DNA of 64,000 bases from Gammaproteobacteria bacterium. GTDB lineage: Bacteria; Pseudomonadota; Gammaproteobacteria; Xanthomonadales; Marinicellaceae. The position numbers were made by a program, and so were the translations under genes. Shown here piece after piece: positions 9,373-18,260 of this stretch (its first letter is position 1; each line of letters opens with the position of its first letter). Under the pieces are notes generated by a model, which ran no database searches, was not told the origin of the DNA, and saw nothing but the letters and a program-made list of their open reading frames with translations. The stretch lies in NCBI GenBank assembly GCA_024280395.1, contig JAJRQG010000104.1, positions 1 through 64,000 of the forward strand, written 5' to 3'.

Positions 9373-10731
9373 ATGTCAGCATCACAACAACAAGTACAAA
9401 AAATGTTAGGAAACAAAAACAATCTTTCTGAATTGAAATCGAGAGTTTGGTTTGTCGTTATTTCATTGATTATCTTCAGATTGGGTTCTTATATTCCAGT
9501 ACCAGGCGTTAATCCAAAGGTTTTGTCTTCTATATTGGAATCGCAAAGCGGTGGGTTGCTTGACATGTTTAACATGTTTTCTGGTGGAGCATTGGGTAGA
9601 TTTTCATTGTTTGCTCTTGGTGTGATGCCATATATTACTGCATCTATTATTATCCAGATACTTGGACACTCTATACCTTCGCTGAAAGAGTTAAAGAAAG
9701 AAGGTGAGTCTGGGCGTAAGAAAATCAATCAATACACACGATATTTTACAGTTGTATTGGCAGCATTCCAGGCATATGCTATTTCATTCTCATTGCAACA
9801 AATGGGTAGCAGTGGTGGTGTAGAAGTCGTTCCTAATCCAGGTTTTGGATTTTTATTTCCAGCGACTATATCTTTAACAGGTGGAACATTATTCCTTATG
9901 TGGCTGGGTGAACAAATTACTGAGCGTGGTATTGGAAATGGTATTTCATTAATCATTTTTGCTGGTATTGTAGTTGGTTTACCTTCTGCTATAGGTACAA
10001 CATTTTCAATGGTGAGCGAAGGCAATTTAAACGCTCTAGAAGCATTGTTTTTCTTAGTACTTGCACTTGGCATTACTTATTTTGTGGTTTTTGTTGAAAG
10101 AGCCCAAAGAAGGATAACCATGCAGTATGCTCAAAGAAGAGGTAGGATGGCAGCAAATATGCAAAGTTCATATCTACCATTAAAGGTAAACATGGCAGGT
10201 GTAATCCCTGTTATCTTTGCATCAAGTTTGGTCTTGTTTCCAGGAACACTGGCTCAATTTTTGAGTGAGAACGAAGGTTGGGGTTGGTTGGTCGATGTAT
10301 CACAATGGTTGTCTCCTGGAAATGTCTTGTATATGATTATGTTTGGTGGATTAATTGTCTGGTTTGCATTCTTTTATACAGCATTGACATTTGATCCCAA
10401 TGAAATGGCCGATAATTTGAAACGTTCTAGTGCAGTTGTTCCAGGTATAAGACCAGGAAGGCACACAGCAGATTATATTGATAACGTTACAACTAAAATT
10501 ACTTTTTGGGGAGCTTTGTACTTACTAGGAGTAAGTTTGATGCCTCAATTTATATTAAATATTTGGTCGGTTCCATTTGCTTTGGGTGGTACCTCTTTGT
10601 TAATCGTTGTCGTGGTGGCAATGGATTTTATGGCACAATTACAAACACATTTAATGTCAGGCCAGTACGATAGCTTGATGAAAAAATCAAATTTAAAGAA
10701 TTACGGTAAATCTGGTGTTCAAAAAAGTTAA
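9373..10731 (+). CDS. secY: Protein translocase subunit SecY
   Basis: SecY is the channel of the SecYEG translocon in the inner membrane. The 452-residue protein has the expected ten hydrophobic segments. The conserved RLGSYIPVPGV follows the first helix, plug-region sequence precedes GALGRFSLFALGVMPYI, and YAQRRGRMAANMQSSYLPLKVNMAGVIPVIFA contains the cytosolic loop that contacts SecA and ribosomes. The start is ATG 9373 with a weak ribosome binding site after rplO. The gene ends the spc operon. In many gammaproteobacteria rpmJ (L36) comes next; it is not found here. Confidence 0.98.
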   Translation: MSASQQQVQKMLGNKNNLSELKSRVWFVVISLIIFRLGSYIPVPGVNPKVLSSILESQSGGLLDMFNMFSGGALGRFSLFALGVMPYITASIIIQILGHSIPSLKELKKEGESGRKKINQYTRYFTVVLAAFQAYAISFSLQQMGSSGGVEVVPNPGFGFLFPATISLTGGTLFLMWLGEQITERGIGNGISLIIFAGIVVGLPSAIGTTFSMVSEGNLNALEALFFLVLALGITYFVVFVERAQRRITMQYAQRRGRMAANMQSSYLPLKVNMAGVIPVIFASSLVLFPGTLAQFLSENEGWGWLVDVSQWLSPGNVLYMIMFGGLIVWFAFFYTALTFDPNEMADNLKRSSAVVPGIRPGRHTADYIDNVTTKITFWGALYLLGVSLMPQFILNIWSVPFALGGTSLLIVVVVAMDFMAQLQTHLMSGQYDSLMKKSNLKNYGKSGVQKS

Positions 10732-10743
10732 TTAAATTTATTA

Positions 10744-10773
10744 ACGGATATTTATCCGTATTTAATACGGGTA
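10744..10773 (+). other. Mutually exclusive hairpins after secY
   Basis: Three arms lie in a row: ACGGATA (10744-10750), TATCCGTAT (10753-10761) and ATACGGGTA (10765-10773). The middle arm can pair perfectly with the left one, or with the right one using one G-T wobble, so the two stems exclude each other. No T run follows. It begins 12 bases after the secY stop. A role in 3'-end processing, protection or attenuation is inference. Confidence 0.5.
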
Positions 10774-10912
10774 AAAGGAATACACAGTAAACAACTCTAG
10801 ACTACGTGCGTAATGCGTAAAAGATGATTTAGAGTATATAATGATTTTATTGAATCTTATAAATATTGCTAAATAGTGATGTTATTATTGAGATTCATGA
10901 ATTAATTGCATT

Positions 10913-10948
10913 AAAGACAAAGGCTTGTTTGCTTATTTGTCTTTTTTT
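10913..10948 (+). terminator. Possible intrinsic terminator of the spc operon
   Basis: AAAGACAAA (10913-10921) and TTTGTCTTT (10936-10944) form a nine-pair stem around a 14-base loop, followed by more T to 10948. The stem is AT-rich and therefore weak. It overlaps the promoter at 10929-10958, so melting of one element and use of the other share the same DNA. Confidence 0.5.
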
Positions 10949-10958
10949 GCTGTATAAT
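10929..10958 (+). promoter_or_regulatory. Sigma-70-type promoter for the alpha operon
   Basis: A -35 box TTGCTT (10929-10934) and a perfect -10 box TATAAT (10953-10958) are separated by 18 bases. Transcription would start near 10965, giving a leader of about 90 bases before rpsM. This is the only good promoter between secY and rpsM and would let the alpha operon be expressed apart from spc. Confidence 0.75.
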
Positions 10959-10962
10959 GCAC

Positions 10963-11057
10963 GGCTTTTTTAAGCCAAAGTAGTTTTATAAGTGTATTTA
11001 ATTTTGTATTGAATACTCGATAAAACAACAGAAATAATACTATTTTAGGAGAATTAA
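10963..11057 (+). promoter_or_regulatory. Structured 5' leader of rpsM, possible ribosomal-protein site
   Basis: The predicted leader starts with a GGCTT/AAGCC hairpin (10963-10976). GTTTTAT (10983-10989) can pair with ATAAAAC (11020-11026), enclosing GTATT/AATAC (10994-10998 with 11012-11016). The AGGAG ribosome binding site is at 11047-11051. In E. coli, S4 represses the alpha operon through a pseudoknot in this position. A similar role is plausible, but no sequence match to that pseudoknot can be claimed. Confidence 0.4.
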
Positions 11058-11414
11058 ATGGCGCGTATAGCAGGTGTCAATATACCAGTTTATAAACATG
11101 CGTGGATAGGTCTTACCAGTATCTACGGTATAGGCAGAACCAGAGCATATCTCATTTGTGAGAACGCAGGTGTGAACCCAACAACTAAAGTAAGAGATTT
11201 AGATGAAGGTTCATTGGAAAAAATCCGTGGCGAAATTGCCAAGTTTGATGTTGAAGGTGACTTAAGAAGAGAAGTTGCTATGGACATAAAGCGTTTGATG
11301 GATTTGGGTTGTTACCGTGGTTTAAGACACAGAAGAGGCTTGCCTTGTCGTGGTCAAAAAACCAAAAATAACGCTCGTACAAGAAAGGGTCCTAAAAGAC
11401 CTATTAAGCGTTAA
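11058..11414 (+). CDS. rpsM: 30S ribosomal protein S13
   Basis: First gene of the alpha operon. S13 lies in the 30S head and forms bridges with L5 and L31. The 118 residues begin [26 protein letters not shown] and end in the basic tail [19 protein letters not shown], which reaches the P-site tRNA. An AGGAG at 11047-11051 lies at normal distance. rpsK follows 33 bases on. Confidence 0.98.
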   Translation: MARIAGVNIPVYKHAWIGLTSIYGIGRTRAYLICENAGVNPTTKVRDLDEGSLEKIRGEIAKFDVEGDLRREVAMDIKRLMDLGCYRGLRHRRGLPCRGQKTKNNARTRKGPKRPIKR

Positions 11415-11447
11415 TCAACAAATCGGATAAATAAACGAGAAAAAGTT

Positions 11448-11834
11448 ATGGCAAAACCACAGAAAACAAAGAAAAAAGTAAAAAGAACGGTTGTTGATGG
11501 AATCGCACACGTTCATGCTTCTTTTAATAATACAATTATCACATTAACAGACAGACAAGGAAATGCACTGGCTTGGGCTACTGCTGGTGGTGCTGGCTTT
11601 AGAGGTTCTCGAAAGAGTACACCTTTTGCTGCACAGGTTGCTGCAACCAATGCTGGTAAAATTGCACAAGATTTCGGACTTAAAAATCTAGAAGTGCGTA
11701 TAAAAGGACCAGGACCTGGCCGAGAATCTTCAGTTCGTGCATTGCACAGTCTAGGTTATAGAATTACAAATATTATAGATGTTACGCCAATACCACATAA
11801 TGGTTGCCGCCCATCTAAGAAAAGAAGAGTGTAA
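11448..11834 (+). CDS. rpsK: 30S ribosomal protein S11
   Basis: S11 lines the E-site side of the platform and contacts mRNA upstream of the P site. The 128 residues show a basic N terminus, [20 protein letters not shown], and the C-terminal signature [18 protein letters not shown]. It is 11 bases before rpsD, with a conserved GGAG between them. Confidence 0.98.
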   Translation: MAKPQKTKKKVKRTVVDGIAHVHASFNNTIITLTDRQGNALAWATAGGAGFRGSRKSTPFAAQVAATNAGKIAQDFGLKNLEVRIKGPGPGRESSVRALHSLGYRITNIIDVTPIPHNGCRPSKKRRV

Positions 11835-11845
11835 GGAGTAATATT

Positions 11846-12475
11846 ATGGCTAGATATATTGGACCTACTTGCAAATTAGCAAGACGTGAAGGCACTGACT
11901 TGATGTTGAAATCACCAGCAAGAGCTGTTGAAACTAAATGTAAACTTGATCAAGTTCCTGGACAACATGGTGCAACTATGCGCCGTGGTAAGCCAACGGA
12001 CTATGCGTCACAGTTACGTGAAAAGCAAAAAGTTAGAAGAATTTATGGTGTTTTAGAAAAACAATTCAGAAACTATTATAAAAAAGCGGCTAAGCAAAAA
12101 GGCGCAACAGGTGAAAACTTATTAAAACTTCTTGAAACACGTTTGGATAATGTTGTTTATAGAATGGGTTATGCAGTTACTAGAAGTGAAGCAAGGCAAT
12201 TGGTATCACACAAGGCAATTGAAGTGAATGGCAAAACTTGTAATATCCCTTCTTTACAAATCCATGAAGGAGATGTTGTTTCAATACGTGAAAAAGCTAA
12301 AAAGCAATTGCGTATAAAAGAAGCATTGAGTTTATGGCAAGAAATGAGCTTATTCGCTGATTGGGTTTCAGTTGATGCGGGTAAAATGACAGGCACATTT
12401 AAAAATGTACCAACAAGAGAAGACTTACCAGCAGAGATTAATGAAAATCTAATTGTGGAATTGTATTCTAAATAA
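11846..12475 (+). CDS. rpsD: 30S ribosomal protein S4
   Basis: S4 starts assembly of the 30S body and is a known accuracy determinant. The 209 residues start [19 protein letters not shown]. An S4/RNA-binding domain around residues 95-160 contains [16 protein letters not shown] and [15 protein letters not shown]. In E. coli S4 represses this operon by binding the leader. The zinc ligands of the cysteine-rich S4 form are absent. Confidence 0.98.
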   Translation: MARYIGPTCKLARREGTDLMLKSPARAVETKCKLDQVPGQHGATMRRGKPTDYASQLREKQKVRRIYGVLEKQFRNYYKKAAKQKGATGENLLKLLETRLDNVVYRMGYAVTRSEARQLVSHKAIEVNGKTCNIPSLQIHEGDVVSIREKAKKQLRIKEALSLWQEMSLFADWVSVDAGKMTGTFKNVPTREDLPAEINENLIVELYSK

Positions 12476-12496
12476 ATAACTAACGAGGAATTTCTT

Positions 12497-13501
12497 ATGT
12501 CAGATATTTTGGCAAAATTACTGCGTCCAAGAGTGGTATCAGTAAAAGAAGAATCAGCAAATAAAGCGGAAATTGTAATCGAACCATTGGAAAGAGGTTT
12601 CGGTCATACACTGGGTAATTCATTTAGAAGACTTTTGTTATCTTCAATTCCAGGTTATGCCATTACAAATATCCAAATTGATGGTGTTTCACACGAATTT
12701 TCAACCATAGAGAACGTAAAGGAAGATGTTGTTGAAATATTACTAAATCTTAAAGGAGTCGCGATTTCTGTTGAAGGTCGCGAAGAAGAAGAATTTGAAA
12801 TATCATTGTCTAAAAGTGGCGCAGGTGTCGTAACTGCTGGCGATCTTCAAATGTCTGATGGCATGAGTGTCGCTAATCCTGACCATGTGATTTGTCACTT
12901 GTCAGGCAAAGGTTCAATTAATATGACTATGCTTGTTAAAGAAGGTATAGGTTATGAGCCAGCCAATAAGAACTTGAAAGATGAAGAGTCACGTTCAATT
13001 GGATCCCTGGTACTAGATGCCAGTTATTGTCCTGTTAAACGCGTTTCTTATGAAGTTGAAAATGCACGAGTAGAACAAAGAACTAACTTAGATAAGTTGA
13101 TTCTTAGCATTGACACTGATGGCTCAATTACTGCTGAAAAAGCAATACAAATGGCCGCAAGGATTTTAATTGAACAAATGGCTGTATTTGTTGATTTTGA
13201 AATGTCTGCTCCATTAGAAGAAGAATCAGAAGAAGAGAAGTTGAATCCAATTTTACTTAAGCCAATTGATGAGCTTGAGCTAACAGTTAGGTCAGCTAAC
13301 TGCTTAAAGGCAGAAAATATACAATATATTGGTGATTTAATCCAAAGAACGGAAGTTGACTTGTTGAAAACTCCTAACTTAGGTAAAAAATCATTGAATG
13401 AAATAAAAGCCGTTCTTGCAGAAATGGGTTTGAATTTTGGTGTTCGCATAGACAACTGGCCACCAGCTTCAATTCGCACTGTAGAACGTTTACTAGGATA
13501 A
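12497..13501 (+). CDS. rpoA: RNA polymerase alpha subunit
   Basis: The alpha subunit dimerises to start assembly of RNA polymerase, and its C-terminal domain binds UP elements and activators. The 334 residues fall into an N-terminal domain with [24 protein letters not shown] and a C-terminal domain. The latter contains two helix-hairpin-helix units, visible as [38 protein letters not shown]. The two are joined by an acidic linker (EEESEEEKL). AACGAGG before the ATG is a plausible ribosome binding site. Confidence 0.99.
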   Translation: MSDILAKLLRPRVVSVKEESANKAEIVIEPLERGFGHTLGNSFRRLLLSSIPGYAITNIQIDGVSHEFSTIENVKEDVVEILLNLKGVAISVEGREEEEFEISLSKSGAGVVTAGDLQMSDGMSVANPDHVICHLSGKGSINMTMLVKEGIGYEPANKNLKDEESRSIGSLVLDASYCPVKRVSYEVENARVEQRTNLDKLILSIDTDGSITAEKAIQMAARILIEQMAVFVDFEMSAPLEEESEEEKLNPILLKPIDELELTVRSANCLKAENIQYIGDLIQRTEVDLLKTPNLGKKSLNEIKAVLAEMGLNFGVRIDNWPPASIRTVERLLG

Positions 13502-13514
13502 TAGGTGAAATAAA

Positions 13515-13904
13515 ATGCGTCATAGAAAATCAGGTCGTCAACTTAATAGAAACAGTTCACATCGTAAAGCGATGTTTCGTAATATGGCTGCTTCTTTATT
13601 TGAACATGAATTAATCAGAACTACTTTACCTAAAGCAAAAGAACTGCGTATGGTTGCTGAACCTTTAATCACTATTGCGAAAACAGACAGTGTTGCAAAC
13701 AGAAGATTAGCTGCATCTAGATTGCCTAGTGAACGAAAGGACGTGGTTAAAAAACTATTTGAAAAATTAGGTACAAGATACTCAGACCGTCCAGGTGGGT
13801 ACTTGAGAATATTAAAGTGTGGTTACCGCACTGGTGACAATGCACCTATGGCCTATGTTGAATTGGTAGATAGACCAAGACCAACAGCTTCAACTGAAGA
13901 TTAA
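13515..13904 (+). CDS. rplQ: 50S ribosomal protein L17
   Basis: L17 is a tunnel-exit protein and the last gene of the alpha operon. The 129 residues begin [20 protein letters not shown] and include the signature [21 protein letters not shown]. The gene is followed at 13925 by a strong intrinsic terminator, which closes the ribosomal block. Confidence 0.98.
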   Translation: MRHRKSGRQLNRNSSHRKAMFRNMAASLFEHELIRTTLPKAKELRMVAEPLITIAKTDSVANRRLAASRLPSERKDVVKKLFEKLGTRYSDRPGGYLRILKCGYRTGDNAPMAYVELVDRPRPTASTED

Positions 13905-13924
13905 ATTCAGTTTGAAATGATTTT

Positions 13925-13953
13925 AAAAAACCCAGTTTTTCTGGGTTTTTTTT
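13925..13953 (+). terminator. Intrinsic terminator after rplQ
   Basis: AAAAAACCCAG (13925-13935) pairs with CTGGGTTTTTT (13941-13951) around a five-T loop, and the T run continues to 13953. The A-rich left flank makes it symmetrical, so it could stop transcription from either side, but only the plus-strand operon ends here. Confidence 0.93.
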
Positions 13954-14096
13954 CGCATCAAATTTGTTGAACATGAGTAAACTTATGAGAATTTGGGATT
14001 TTTGAAATAATTTAATTAAAAATCATAAAATTAGTCGTATAAATAAATACTGCCGTTACAATTCATCATTCGTATTAACAATGTAAGTTTTTCAAT

Positions 14097-14591
14097 ATGT
14101 ATGTAAAATCATTAAGACTGTATAGTTTTCTTCCTGTATTGGCCACAGTGTCAATGTTGGCTTACGCCTATTATGTACAATATGTAGATTATCTCGACCC
14201 ATGTCCTCTTTGTTTGGTTCAACGTTTGGTCATATTAATTATCGGAATACTTTTCTTATTGACTTTTATTTACCCTCCACAATACATATTTAGAAAAGTA
14301 TTTGCTGTGTTGATTACTTTAACATCAATTGTGGGTGTATTGGTCTCAGCAAATCATGTTCGTTTACAGCACTTACCAGCAGATGAAGTACCAGCATGCG
14401 GACCTGGATTATCTTATATGTTGGATACTCTGCCATTGGGAGAAGTATTTAAAAATCTTTTTACAGGATCTGGAGAATGCGCTGAAATTACTTGGCGATT
14501 TCTTGGTCTTAGTATGCCTACATGGACATTAATTACTTTTGTGGGATTTATTATCTATACACTAATTTGGACGAAACTAAAAAAATCATGA
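14097..14591 (+). CDS. dsbB: Disulfide bond formation protein B
   Basis: DsbB reoxidises DsbA in the periplasm and passes electrons to quinone. The 164 residues show four hydrophobic segments. The first periplasmic loop carries the redox pair in DPCPLCLVQR, and the second loop carries the other two cysteines in PACGPGLSYM and SGECAE, giving the full set of four. A proline-rich PTW follows before the last helix. The stop overlaps the ATG of the DAHP synthase gene (ATGA), an unexpected pairing with no obvious functional link. The ribosome binding site is weak. Confidence 0.93.
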   Translation: MYVKSLRLYSFLPVLATVSMLAYAYYVQYVDYLDPCPLCLVQRLVILIIGILFLLTFIYPPQYIFRKVFAVLITLTSIVGVLVSANHVRLQHLPADEVPACGPGLSYMLDTLPLGEVFKNLFTGSGECAEITWRFLGLSMPTWTLITFVGFIIYTLIWTKLKKS

Positions 14592-15934
14592 ATACAATAA
14601 ATAAACAATGGTCTCCAGAAAGCTGGAAACTTAAAACTGTAAGACAACAAGCGACTTATCCAAATAAAGTTGCATTGGATAAGGCAATTAATAAATTGTC
14701 GAATATGCCACCATTGGTCACTTCATGGGAAATTTTTAAATTAAAAGAAAAATTAGCAGAAGTGCAAAATGGCAAAAGGTTTTTAATTCAAGGTGGAGAT
14801 TGTGCAGAAAGTTTTGATGACTGTAACTCACCTATAATTTCAAATCGCATTAAAGTCTTGTTACAAATGAGTTTAGTTTTGATTCATGGTTTGAAATTGC
14901 CGATTGTACGAATTGGAAGATTTGCTGGCCAATATGCTAAACCTCGCTCAGCTGATCTTGAAACCAAAGATGGTGTCTCTTTGCCTTCTTATCGTGGAGA
15001 TTTGGTCAACAAAATTGCCTTTGATGAAAAGTCACGAGTACCTGACCCTTCACGCATGTTAGTCGGACATGCCTCTTCAGCCATGACCTTGAACTTTGTA
15101 AGAGCACTAATAGATGGCGGCTTTGCGGATATAAGACACCCTGAGTATTGGAACTTAGCTTGGTTGGAGCATTCTGGTGATTCGACTGAATACCAAGATA
15201 TGATGAAAAAAATCAGTGAATCTATAGGATTTGCAGAAATCTTGGCAGGCCGTCGATTGGGCAATTTATCACGTGTTGATTTTTATTCATCTCATGAAGC
15301 CTTACACTTACATTATGAACAAGCGTTAACTCGAGAAGTTCCTCGACAAGATGGGTTCTTTAATTTGGGAACGCATTTTCCATGGATTGGTTTGAGGACC
15401 AATCAATTAGACAGTGCTCATGTTGAGTTGTTAAGAGGCGTTAATAACCCGATTGGCATAAAGGTGGGTAAAGAAACAACTAAAGATCATTTGCTTGGTT
15501 TAATCGAAGCATTGAATCCAAGCAATGAAGAAGGTAAGATTACTTTGATTCATCGATTTGGTGCCGACAACATTGAAGCGAACCTTCCAAGGTTAATTAA
15601 GATCTTACAAGAAGAAGGTTATGGTGCAGTTTGGTGTTGTGATCCTATGCATGGAAATACCGAAAGTACATCTAATGGTTATAAAACGCGTAAATTTAAC
15701 AATATCAAACGTGAAGTAGAATTAGCGATGGAAATTCATAAGTCGGAAAATTCATACCTTGGTGGAGTTCATCTTGAATTGACAGGTGAAAATGTGACAG
15801 AATGTTTGGGCGGTGCGCGTGAGTTAAATGAGAAAGATTTAGAACGTGCTTATAAAACACAAGTAGATCCAAGGTTAAATTATGAGCAATCGTTAGAGAT
15901 GGCGATGGCAATCGTATCAAAATACAATCAGTAA
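14588..15934 (+). CDS. Class II (plant-type) DAHP synthase
   Basis: This enzyme condenses phosphoenolpyruvate and erythrose 4-phosphate to DAHP, the first step of the shikimate pathway to aromatic amino acids. The 448-residue product starts MNTINKQWSPESWKL. QGGDCAESF near residue 70 carries the metal-binding cysteine, and RIGRFAGQYAKPRS and SYRGD follow. The later motifs HFPWIGLRT, GIKVG and CDPMHGNT fit class II enzymes and not the AroF/G/H type. The ATG overlaps the dsbB stop, so the start is well fixed; a longer reading into dsbB is rejected. No regulatory domain is seen. Confidence 0.93.
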   Translation: MNTINKQWSPESWKLKTVRQQATYPNKVALDKAINKLSNMPPLVTSWEIFKLKEKLAEVQNGKRFLIQGGDCAESFDDCNSPIISNRIKVLLQMSLVLIHGLKLPIVRIGRFAGQYAKPRSADLETKDGVSLPSYRGDLVNKIAFDEKSRVPDPSRMLVGHASSAMTLNFVRALIDGGFADIRHPEYWNLAWLEHSGDSTEYQDMMKKISESIGFAEILAGRRLGNLSRVDFYSSHEALHLHYEQALTREVPRQDGFFNLGTHFPWIGLRTNQLDSAHVELLRGVNNPIGIKVGKETTKDHLLGLIEALNPSNEEGKITLIHRFGADNIEANLPRLIKILQEEGYGAVWCCDPMHGNTESTSNGYKTRKFNNIKREVELAMEIHKSENSYLGGVHLELTGENVTECLGGARELNEKDLERAYKTQVDPRLNYEQSLEMAMAIVSKYNQ

Positions 15935-15964
15935 CACTTGACTATTTCTACAAGGGGGTAAGTA

Positions 15965-17212
15965 ATGTCAAATATATCGGTACATTCAGAAATTGGTAAG
16001 CTAAATACTGTCATTATCCATCAACCAGGCAATGAGATGGAAAATATGACGCCAGCTACAGCACAGGAAGTGTTGTATGATGACATCTTAAATTTAGACT
16101 TGGCTTTAGAAGAACATCGTCAATTAACTGGAGTACTGCGCAGGATTGCAAAAGTGCATGAGTTTTCAGATTTGTTATGTGACGTATTAAAAGACGACAA
16201 AGTTAAATTGCAGGTATTAAAAGATGTTTGTAATTTATATGGACATCCTGAACTTATCGATGATTTGGCACAATTAGAACCTTGCGTGCTATCAGAACAA
16301 TTTTTTGCAGGTACATTGTTAGAGAAAAATACTTTAGAAAGATTTTTGAGTGATTCAAGACATGCTATTCCGCCTTTGCCTAATGCTTTTTTTACCCGCG
16401 ATGCAGTCATGTGCGTGTATGAAAATATCATTATTGGCTCTATGGCTCATAAAGTTAGACTGACTGAAGCTTTATTGTTGAGATATATATTTAGTCATCA
16501 TCCAGCCCTAGGCGTTAATAATTTTTATCACGATGGCACCAGAAAGCAAGTAGAAGAAGTCACGGTTGAAGGTGGTGATATCTTGGTTATAAAAGAGAAT
16601 TTATTAATAGTAGGCTTCAGCGAAAGAACTTCTGCAAAAGCCATTGATACTCTTGCAAAAGAAATGTCCAGAGACAAAGAAAATCTAGATATTATCGTAG
16701 TAGGTTTGCCTAAAATTAGAGCAACTATTCATTTAGATATGATTTTTACCATGTTAGATGTGGATAAATTCATGGTATTTCCACCTTTGATCACAGGACC
16801 AAATAAGTGCAAAGCCTATCACATGCAATGCAGCAATGGTAGTATCGTATCAATCACTGAATATTCAGGCTTGCCGAAAGCCATGCGTTCATTGGGTCTT
16901 GAGGCCACTTTTATCAATTGTGGTGGAGATAAACCTTTTGCTCAAGAAAGAGAGCAGTGGACCAGTGGAGCAAATTTTTTCACCTTTGCTCCTGGCCAAA
17001 TTATCGGTTATACCCATAACAAGGAAACGTTTAACGCTCTAGATAAAGCAGGTTTCGAAATAATTACAGCCAATGATATTATTACAGATAAGAAAACCAT
17101 TGATAATGGCCGTTTGATTGCTGTTGCTATGGATGGAGCGGAATTGAGTCGTGGCGGCGGTGGCTGTCGCTGTATGACAATGCCTGTACATCGAGATAAA
17201 GTGAACTGGTAG
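15965..17212 (+). CDS. arcA: Arginine deiminase
   Basis: Arginine deiminase hydrolyses arginine to citrulline and ammonia, the first step of the ADI pathway. The 415 residues show NTVIIHQPG at the N terminus, PLPNAFFTRDAVM, the VEGGDILVI block, IHLDMIFTMLD, and REQWTSGANFFT. The C-terminal RGGGGCRCMTMP places the nucleophilic cysteine at about residue 403. Usual neighbours arcB (ornithine carbamoyltransferase) and arcC (carbamate kinase) are absent from the window, so use for ATP production cannot be inferred. A strong AAGGGGG ribosome binding site precedes the ATG. Confidence 0.92.
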   Translation: MSNISVHSEIGKLNTVIIHQPGNEMENMTPATAQEVLYDDILNLDLALEEHRQLTGVLRRIAKVHEFSDLLCDVLKDDKVKLQVLKDVCNLYGHPELIDDLAQLEPCVLSEQFFAGTLLEKNTLERFLSDSRHAIPPLPNAFFTRDAVMCVYENIIIGSMAHKVRLTEALLLRYIFSHHPALGVNNFYHDGTRKQVEEVTVEGGDILVIKENLLIVGFSERTSAKAIDTLAKEMSRDKENLDIIVVGLPKIRATIHLDMIFTMLDVDKFMVFPPLITGPNKCKAYHMQCSNGSIVSITEYSGLPKAMRSLGLEATFINCGGDKPFAQEREQWTSGANFFTFAPGQIIGYTHNKETFNALDKAGFEIITANDIITDKKTIDNGRLIAVAMDGAELSRGGGGCRCMTMPVHRDKVNW

Positions 17213-17262
17213 ACAAAATTAAAATCAATAATCGGATAGAATTTGAAATTAAAAATCTGTGA

Positions 17263-18174
17263 ATGAATAATCCAAAATCTAATACAAGTGACACCATTCA
17301 ACTGAACATTTTTGTCTTGGTTGTATTTAGTACAGTTGTATTGCTGTTTATTAATTTCTTCTTTTATAATTTCAAAGATAAATTCAACCTCTTTGAATTT
17401 TTTTCTGATTTATTTTTGTTGTTAACAACATTCTATTTGATCTACATTACACACAAGAACAGTACGGTTAGAAGTGGTTTTTATTACTATACTTCTATTG
17501 GATTTTCTTTTGTTTTTTTTAGTTTGTTGGTCCTTACATTGAACAATATATTTGTTTACCCTAAGTTAGTCGTAGACTTGTCGGTCAAATCATTGTTTTT
17601 ACTTGGCTATAGTTTGTTGGCTATTGGAGTGACCAAATGGATTCATTACAACGAATCAAAAAGAAAAGAATTAAGCTTGCAAGCCAATACTGATGAACTA
17701 ACAGGATTGTTGAATCGAAGATCATTCACTAACTATATTAAATTTGAATTTTTCAACTCTCAAAGAAGCGCGACACTGTTTTCATTGATTATTATTGATG
17801 TTGATTTTTTTAAGCGAGTCAATGATGAACATGGGCACTTGGTTGGAGATGAAGTGTTAATAAAACTGGCTCATATTTTGAAAACCGGTTTTAGAAGGTC
17901 AGATAAAGTATCCAGATGGGGTGGAGAAGAATTTGCTATTTTGTTGCCAGATACCAATTTAGAAAATGCCATCAATGTTGCTAATAAATTGAGATTAAAA
18001 GTTGCTGAACAAACGTTTATATTATCTACTATTGAGATAAACCTTACAATTAGTGCAGGAGTATCAGAATCTTTAACTACGGATACTGATGTTGATGATA
18101 TAATCAAACGAGCAGATGAGGCATTGTATCTTGCAAAAAAATCCAGGAACTCAGTGCGCTCTATAAAATCTTAA
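17263..18174 (+). CDS. Membrane-bound diguanylate cyclase (GGDEF)
   Basis: The 303-residue protein has about four transmembrane segments (roughly 13-35, 44-62, 73-97 and 106-126), a short linker and a C-terminal GGDEF domain. The latter begins TDELTGLLNRRSF and contains the active-site loop RWGGEEF. An inhibitory I-site RRSD (RxxD) lies exactly five residues before GGEEF, so product inhibition by c-di-GMP is expected. It should make c-di-GMP from two GTP. The membrane part does not match a sensor family I can name. It stands alone between arcA and uup. Confidence 0.9.
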   Translation: MNNPKSNTSDTIQLNIFVLVVFSTVVLLFINFFFYNFKDKFNLFEFFSDLFLLLTTFYLIYITHKNSTVRSGFYYYTSIGFSFVFFSLLVLTLNNIFVYPKLVVDLSVKSLFLLGYSLLAIGVTKWIHYNESKRKELSLQANTDELTGLLNRRSFTNYIKFEFFNSQRSATLFSLIIIDVDFFKRVNDEHGHLVGDEVLIKLAHILKTGFRRSDKVSRWGGEEFAILLPDTNLENAINVANKLRLKVAEQTFILSTIEINLTISAGVSESLTTDTDVDDIIKRADEALYLAKKSRNSVRSIKS

Positions 18175-18260
18175 TAGCATAGAGACCTTTACATAACCTT
18201 TAGAATGAGTTGTGCAAGTGTCCTAACTTACAATTCAACTTAAATATACTCTTAAAAAAC

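Noticed and set aside
14522-14587. Longer N terminus of the DAHP synthase within dsbB
   Set aside because: The extra residues are an out-of-frame reading of dsbB; the ATGA overlap start gives the conserved N terminus.
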